A stretch of DNA of 39,112 nucleotides from assembly GCA_903913915.1 (NCBI GenBank), contig CAIWNE010000128.1, positions 1 through 39,112 of the forward strand. The letters run 5' to 3'. Within the stretch, counting starts at the first letter, position 1. The number at the start of each line of letters is the position of its first letter. The translations under genes and the position numbers were made by a program. Below the pieces are notes generated by a model. It was not told the DNA's origin and searched no databases. It was given only the letters and a program-made list of their open reading frames with translations. This DNA comes from an uncultured Opitutia bacterium. Its GTDB lineage: Bacteria; Verrucomicrobiota; Verrucomicrobiia; Opitutales; UBA953. This document shows, in pieces, positions 34,687 to 39,112 of the stretch.

Positions 34687-35877
34687 ATGTATCGCCTCGC
34701 CCTCAACATGCTTTTCGGAGACCGCGCCAAGCTGGCGATGCTCCTGTGCGGCCTGGCGTTCTCGGCGTTGCTGATGGCCCAGCAGAGCTCGGTCTTCTTC
34801 GGCATCATGAGCTGGACCTACACGCCGATGGTCAACATCCGCGCGCAGGTCTGGGTCAGCGACCCGATGGTCGAGCAGGTCAACGACGCTAAGCCGCTCC
34901 GCGACACAGATCTCGGCCGCGTCCGCTCCGTCGACGGCGTCGCCTGGGCCGCCCCGCTGCACACCTCCTTCGTCCAGGCGCGCATGCAGGACGGAAATTT
35001 CAAGCTGATCACGCTCGTTGGCATCGACGCGGATACTTTCGCCGGCGCCCCGGCCGTCCTCACGCAAGGCCGGATCGAGGATCTCCGCCTGCCTGACACC
35101 GTCATCGTCGACGAGTGGGGCGCCTCGCTGATGGGCCGCATGGGGGTCGGGCCCGACGGCAAGCCGCGCTCCACGCCGCTCAAGGTCGGCGACACGTTCG
35201 AGATCAACGACATCCAGGCACGCATCGTCGGCATCTGCAAGGTGCGGCGAGCCTTCACCGGCGGTCCGTTCGTCTACACGACTTACGATCGAGCGAAGGG
35301 CTACACCCTCGGCGCGCGTCGCACGTTGAGCTTCATGCTGGTCGAGCCGCAGAAGGGCGTCGCGCCGGCCGAACTCTGCGGGCGCATCGAACGCGATACC
35401 GGGCTCAAGGCATGGACCTCCGACACGGTGATCTGGAACTGGGGCGAGCGCAGCCTCGCGCGCAACACGTTCTGGTGGTTTTGGACCAACACCGGCATCC
35501 CGTTCTCCTTCGGCACCGCCGTCCTGCTCGGCCTCTTCGTCGGCATCGCGATCTCCGGCCAGACGTTCTATTCCTTCGTGCTCGAGAACTTGAAATACTT
35601 CGCGGCCATCAAGGCGATGGGCGCGGGCATGGGCGTCATCGCCCGCATGCTCTTCGTGCAGGCCTTCACCGCCGGCCTCATCGGCTTCGGTCTCGGCGCC
35701 GGCATGGCGCAGGCCATCGGCCGCGTGATGATCGAGAAGGGCATGCCGCCTTTCGTGATGTTCCCGCAGATCCTCTGGGCGACGTTCGCCCTGGTGCTGG
35801 GCATCAGCTTCGTCTCCGCCGTCATCGGCATCATCAAGGTGTCGCGCGTCGACGCCGCCTCCGTCTTCCGCGGATGA
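34687..35877 (+). CDS. ABC transporter permease, MacB/FtsX type
   Basis: Inner-membrane permease of 396 residues with the MacB/FtsX/DevC plan: one N-terminal helix (about 16-33), a periplasmic domain of roughly 220 residues, then three C-terminal helices beginning around FSFGTAVLLGLFVGIAISG. The late segment EKGMPPFVMFP and a final helix ending [11 protein letters not shown] are typical of DevC-like permeases. It is one half of a homodimeric exporter with the ATPase gene, which overlaps it by four bases. The substrate is unknown. Confidence 0.87.
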   Translation: MYRLALNMLFGDRAKLAMLLCGLAFSALLMAQQSSVFFGIMSWTYTPMVNIRAQVWVSDPMVEQVNDAKPLRDTDLGRVRSVDGVAWAAPLHTSFVQARMQDGNFKLITLVGIDADTFAGAPAVLTQGRIEDLRLPDTVIVDEWGASLMGRMGVGPDGKPRSTPLKVGDTFEINDIQARIVGICKVRRAFTGGPFVYTTYDRAKGYTLGARRTLSFMLVEPQKGVAPAELCGRIERDTGLKAWTSDTVIWNWGERSLARNTFWWFWTNTGIPFSFGTAVLLGLFVGIAISGQTFYSFVLENLKYFAAIKAMGAGMGVIARMLFVQAFTAGLIGFGLGAGMAQAIGRVMIEKGMPPFVMFPQILWATFALVLGISFVSAVIGIIKVSRVDAASVFRG

Positions 35878-36602
35878 GCCACCTCGCCCACACCGTCGCC
35901 GTCCGCGCCACCGGCGTCGACATGTTCTTCGGCACGCCCGACAACCAGGTCGTCGCCCTCAAGCAGGCCGACTTCGAAGCCCGACGCGGCGAGCTCATCA
36001 TGCTCGTCGGTCCTTCCGGCTGCGGGAAGACGACCTTGCTCTCGGTCATCGCGGGCACGCTCACGCCTCAGGCCGGCACGGTCGAAGTGTTCGGCCAGCG
36101 CCTCGACGGCCTCGGTCAGGAGGCGCTCACCACCTTCCGTCGCAAGAACCTCGGTTTCGTCTTCCAGTCCTTCAACCTGATCCCGACCCTCACCGTCGTG
36201 GAGAACGTGATGGTGCCTCTGCTGATCCAGGGCCGTCCTTATGACGAGGCGCGCGAGCGCTCCCTGGCCCTCATCGAGAAGGTCGGCCTCAAGGGTCGCG
36301 AAGAGGGTCGGCCGAACGCGCTCTCGGGCGGCCAGCAGCAGCGCGTGGCGATCGCGCGCGCCCTCGTGCACGAGCCGCCGCTGCTGATCTGCGACGAGCC
36401 GACCTCGGCCCTCGATAAGGATACTGGCGCCCATATCATGCAGCTCGTCCGCGATCTTTCCCGCTCGCCCGAGCGATGTGTCGTCGTCGTGACGCATGAC
36501 CATCGTATCTTCCGTTTCGCCGACCGCATCGCGGAGATGGAAGACGGCCGCATCAGCCGCGTGGTCGACGACCCGAAGCTCCTCGACACCTCCCACCTCT
36601 GA
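35874..36602 (+). CDS. ABC transporter ATP-binding protein
   Basis: ATPase of the MacB/LolD/DevA type, 242 residues. It has Walker [10 protein letters not shown] at 46-54, Q-loop in [18 protein letters not shown], signature LSGGQQQR at 150-157, Walker B LLICDEP at 170-176 and the H-loop histidine in VVVTHDHR. The start ATG overlaps the permease stop (ATGA). It powers the permease encoded just before and the fusion protein just after. The open frame extends upstream into the permease gene but only the part from 35874 is homologous. Confidence 0.93.
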   Translation: MSHLAHTVAVRATGVDMFFGTPDNQVVALKQADFEARRGELIMLVGPSGCGKTTLLSVIAGTLTPQAGTVEVFGQRLDGLGQEALTTFRRKNLGFVFQSFNLIPTLTVVENVMVPLLIQGRPYDEARERSLALIEKVGLKGREEGRPNALSGGQQQRVAIARALVHEPPLLICDEPTSALDKDTGAHIMQLVRDLSRSPERCVVVVTHDHRIFRFADRIAEMEDGRISRVVDDPKLLDTSHL

Positions 36603-36610
36603 CCGCCTTT

Positions 36611-37534
36611 ATGTTCAAGAAACGCATCCTGCTCTTCGCCTTCGCCCTCGCCGGCGCCGGCGCCGCCCTGCAGCTCACCCGCGGCACGGCCAACGAGGCG
36701 CCGATCAAGCCGCCGCCCTATGAGCCTGCCACGCGCGACAAGGACGGCCTCATCGCCGCCGCCGGCCTCATCGAGGCCGCCGCTGAGAACACGCTGCTTG
36801 GCTCGCCTACCTCCGGTACCGTCGCCAAGGTTCACGTGAAGGTCTGGGACAAGGTCAAGGCCGGCGACCCAATCCTCACCCTCGACGACCGCGACCTCCG
36901 CGCGCAGCACGAAGTCCAGAAGGCCGCGGTCGCCGCCGCCGAAGCCACCGCGGAGCGTGCCGAAGACGCCGCCCGCCGCTGGACCGGCATCAAGGACAGC
37001 GGGGCGGTCTCCGCGTCCGAACTGCTCTCTTATCAGATGGCCGCCAAGGAGGCGAAGGCCCGTCTCGCCCTCGCGAAGGCGCAGCTCGGCCAGACCGCGG
37101 TGCTCCTCGACCGTCTCGTGGTCCGTTCGCCCATCTCGGCGACGGTGCTCCAGGTCGGCGTGCGCGTCGGTGAGTTCGTCGCATCCGGCGCGAAGGCGCC
37201 GGTCGTCCTCGGCGACATCTCGACCTTGCAGATCCGATGCGACGTCGACGAGCAGCTGGCCACGCGCATGCGCGACGGCCTCCCTGCCAAGGGCTTCCTC
37301 AAGGGAGAAAGCACGCTCGCCGGCGGCAAGGACCGCTCCATCCCGCTGAAGTTCGTGCGCATCGAGCCCTTCGTCATCCCGAAGACCTCCCTCACCGGCG
37401 CCAGCGTCGAACGCGTCGACACCCGCGTGCTGCAGGTGATCTACTCGTTCGAGCGCCCGGAAGGTCGCGCGCTGTTCGTCGGCCAGCAGATGGACGTCTA
37501 CATCGACGCCTCCCAAAATGCGCCGGGCAAATAA
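36611..37534 (+). CDS. Membrane fusion protein (HlyD/DevB type)
   Basis: Periplasmic adaptor of 307 residues with an N-terminal membrane anchor (RILLFAFALAGAGAAL). The lipoyl halves flank a short coiled coil: SPTSGTVAKVHVKVWDKVKAGD at the first half contains the usual G-x-V pattern, and VVRSPISATVLQVGVRVG forms the second. Alanine- and glutamate-rich helices lie between (about 100-165). It connects the ABC permease to the outer-membrane lipoprotein, whose gene starts 17 bases inside its 3' end. It is shorter than MacA-type adaptors and closer in size to DevB. Confidence 0.88.
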   Translation: MFKKRILLFAFALAGAGAALQLTRGTANEAPIKPPPYEPATRDKDGLIAAAGLIEAAAENTLLGSPTSGTVAKVHVKVWDKVKAGDPILTLDDRDLRAQHEVQKAAVAAAEATAERAEDAARRWTGIKDSGAVSASELLSYQMAAKEAKARLALAKAQLGQTAVLLDRLVVRSPISATVLQVGVRVGEFVASGAKAPVVLGDISTLQIRCDVDEQLATRMRDGLPAKGFLKGESTLAGGKDRSIPLKFVRIEPFVIPKTSLTGASVERVDTRVLQVIYSFERPEGRALFVGQQMDVYIDASQNAPGK

Positions 37535-38900
37535 GACGTTCCTGTTCGCGTCGCTCGTCCTCGCAGGCTGCGCGCACGACCCGATGGCGAAGCCGAAGGG
37601 CCCCGTCGCGCCTGCGGCGTTCTCCCAGTCCGGCGCCGTCGCCGATGCGAAGTGGGCCGACGCCTTCGGCGATCCGGCCTTGCTCGAGCTCATCGCCCAG
37701 GCCCGCAAGAACAGCCCTGACCTGGTCATCGCTCGCGCCCGTCAGCGCGAAGCGGTCGCTCTGCTGACGGTGGCCTTGGCCGGTAACAAGCCGGCGCTTT
37801 CCGCCGGTGCCGACCTCGAGTCTTCCCGCATCTCCCTCGATACCGGCCGCGTTCCCACGTTCCTGGGCATCCCTCGCCGCACCGATGTCGGGTCGGTCGG
37901 CGTGAAGGCCTCGTGGGAGCTCGACGTCTGGGGCCGCGAGGCCGCCAAGACGAAGGCCGCCGAGTCCGATTCCCGGGCGGCGAAGTTCACCGCCGAGCAG
38001 GCGGACCTCGCCCTTTCGGCCGAAGTCGCGCGCCTCTGGTTCGCCGTCCGCGGCGCCCGCGAGCAGCTGGCTTTCCTCGAGACCGAGTTCGCCACGCGTT
38101 ATCGTGAGATGGAGATCGTCGAGAAGACCGTCGGCGCCGGCCTCCAGGATTCCGATCCGCTTTCCTCCGCCCGTCTCGCCGCCGCCCAGGCCAAGGTCGA
38201 CGAAGGCCTCGGTCGCCGTCGTCTCGCCGCCGCCGAGAACGCGCTCCGCGCCCTGATCGGCGCCGCCCCGGGCGACAAGCTGCCTGAAGCGAAAGGCGTC
38301 GCCGCGATGCCGGCTTTCGGCGCCGGCGTGCCCTCCGAACTCCTGCTCCGCCGTCCTGACCTCGCCGCCGCCGCCGCGCGCCTCGATGCCGCGCTCTCGC
38401 GCGAAGGCGCGGCCATCGCGAACTTCTATCCCTCGGTGACCTTGAACGGACAGGCCGGCTGGCAAGCCGATCCCGCTTCCCGGATCGGCGCCGGCTCGTC
38501 CAGCTTCTGGTCGCTCACGCCTTCCGTCGACCTCCCGTTGTTCGACGCCGGACGTCGCGAAGCCGACCTCGAGGTTGCCCGCGCCCGCATCGATGGTTCC
38601 GCCGGCGAATGGACCAAGGCCGTGCTCGGCGCCTTCCGCGAGGTCGAGGATGCGCTCGCCGACCTGCGTGAGCTCGCCTTGCAGGAAGAACTCACGGCCC
38701 GCGTGCTCGAAGCGGTCCGCGTCCGGCTCGCCAACGCCGAAGCCCGTCGCAAGGCCGGCCTCGCGAACGAGAACGAAATCACCTTCGCCCGACGTGACGA
38801 AGCCATGGCCGCGCGCACGCTCTCGATGGTCGTCTGGGAACGTCGCCAGGTCGCGGTGCGGCTCGCCGCGGCGACCGGCGGCGGCTGGTCCGCGAAGTGA
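37518..38900 (+). CDS. Outer-membrane efflux lipoprotein, NodT/TolC family
   Basis: Outer-membrane factor of the NodT group, 460 residues. A lipoprotein signal peptide ends in the lipobox VLAGC (Cys18), then WADAFGDPALLELIAQA opens the first of two repeated helical-barrel halves, as usual for this family. SWELDVWGRE and PSVDLPLFDAGRREADLEVARA are the matching strand-turn blocks of the two halves, and RRPDLAAAAARLDAA marks the second half. It completes the tripartite pump. The 17-base overlap with the adaptor gene indicates coupled translation. Confidence 0.92.
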   Translation: MRRANKTFLFASLVLAGCAHDPMAKPKGPVAPAAFSQSGAVADAKWADAFGDPALLELIAQARKNSPDLVIARARQREAVALLTVALAGNKPALSAGADLESSRISLDTGRVPTFLGIPRRTDVGSVGVKASWELDVWGREAAKTKAAESDSRAAKFTAEQADLALSAEVARLWFAVRGAREQLAFLETEFATRYREMEIVEKTVGAGLQDSDPLSSARLAAAQAKVDEGLGRRRLAAAENALRALIGAAPGDKLPEAKGVAAMPAFGAGVPSELLLRRPDLAAAAARLDAALSREGAAIANFYPSVTLNGQAGWQADPASRIGAGSSSFWSLTPSVDLPLFDAGRREADLEVARARIDGSAGEWTKAVLGAFREVEDALADLRELALQEELTARVLEAVRVRLANAEARRKAGLANENEITFARRDEAMAARTLSMVVWERRQVAVRLAAATGGGWSAK

Positions 38901-38913
38901 TCCCGCCAAAGAA

Positions 38914-38943
38914 GAAGGGCGTCCTTGCGGACGCCCTTCCTGT
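38914..38943. terminator. Rho-independent terminator
   Basis: GAAGGGCGTCC (38914-38924) and GGACGCCCTTC (38929-38939) form a perfect 11-bp stem with loop TTGC, followed by CTGTTT. It ends the efflux operon and, read on the other strand, lies 14 bases beyond the gnd stop, followed by TTCTTT, so it may serve both. Confidence 0.85.
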
Positions 38944-38957
38944 TTCCGTCAAGGCGC

Positions 38958-39112
38958 TCAGGCCTTGATCTGCGGGCGCTTGGGATCCGGCCAGTCGATG
39001 TGGAAGAACTCGCCGCGGGGCTTGTCCTTGCGCTCGTAGGTGTGGGCGCCGAAGAAGTCGCGCTGACCCTGGAGCAGGTTCTGCGGGAGGTTTTCGGTGC
39101 GGTACGAGTCGA
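38958..39112 (-). CDS. gnd: 6-phosphogluconate dehydrogenase, C-terminal end
   Basis: Only the last 51 codons are in the window; the gene runs off the right edge. The reading [20 protein letters not shown], followed by [15 protein letters not shown], matches the conserved C-terminal tail of decarboxylating 6-phosphogluconate dehydrogenase (E. coli RLPANLIQAQRDYFGAHTY). It ends at DPKRPQIKA. The enzyme belongs to the oxidative pentose phosphate pathway. The short fragment is distinctive enough for a firm call. Confidence 0.9.
   Translation of the reverse strand, partial: DSYRTENLPQNLLQGQRDFFGAHTYERKDKPRGEFFHIDWPDPKRPQIKA

Noticed and set aside
36826-36841. AGGTTCACGTGAAGGT as a third parS site
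   Set aside because: It has the CACGTG core, but only five of the ten flanking bases match the consensus, and the site lies in the coding sequence of the membrane fusion protein.

Overview
The window is a gene-dense stretch of high-GC bacterial chromosome made almost wholly of housekeeping and cell-envelope genes. I see no prophage, insertion sequence, CRISPR array or defence island. Several traits suggest a Verrucomicrobiota bacterium, perhaps Opitutae-like: a long Bacteroidetes/Verrucomicrobia-style PurF, a DUF5069 protein, an AroA-Cmk fusion, a DUF1343 (NamZ-like) lipoprotein and frequent GTG starts. This placement is inference from gene style; no rRNA is present.

Layout. 1-8058 is a purine biosynthesis neighbourhood on both strands: purL (partial, -), purF (+), a Tat lipoprotein of the DUF1343 family (-), purN-prmA-membrane protein (+), then purK and purE (-). 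8110-11794 (-) holds a CapD/WbpM-type nucleotide-sugar dehydratase and a membrane-anchored protein ending in a degenerate FGE-sulfatase domain. 11884-15409 (+) is a tightly overlapping set: tyrA, aroA-cmk fusion, plsC. 15422-19018 (-) holds dnaN, then (upstream in transcription) pssA, a RelE-fold protein, a low-molecular-weight phosphatase and DUF5069. The 249-base gap between dnaN and pssA has an AT-rich patch and three DnaA-box-like 9-mers. 19088-23213 (+) is a coupled set: a HemX-like membrane protein, a short HemA, an NtrC-type sigma-54 activator and a PstS-like binding protein. A tRNA-Gly(GCC) and a strong terminator follow. 23369-28834 (-) is phoR, phoB, mnmG and mnmE. 28958-31674 (+) is lysA and a fungal-type cystathionine gamma-synthase-like enzyme. 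31704-34582 holds a small secreted protein, a TIM-barrel hydrolase-like secreted protein, an aquaporin-family channel and a small membrane protein. 34687-38900 (+) is a complete ABC-type tripartite efflux operon: permease, ATPase, membrane fusion protein, outer-membrane lipoprotein. The window ends in the 3' part of gnd (-).

The most notable signal is chromosomal. Two perfect ParB-binding parS palindromes (TGTTCCACGTGGAACA) lie at 25527-25542 and 26701-26716. The second is inside the coding sequence of mnmG, in what looks like an extra loop of the protein. With dnaN, mnmG and mnmE nearby, this marks the window as close to the replication origin. The dnaN-pssA gap is a candidate oriC, though that needs whole-genome skew data. 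No parA, parB or dnaA is in the window.

Most starts were chosen by family N-termini and overlap with the upstream gene. Membrane segments and domain limits were judged by eye.
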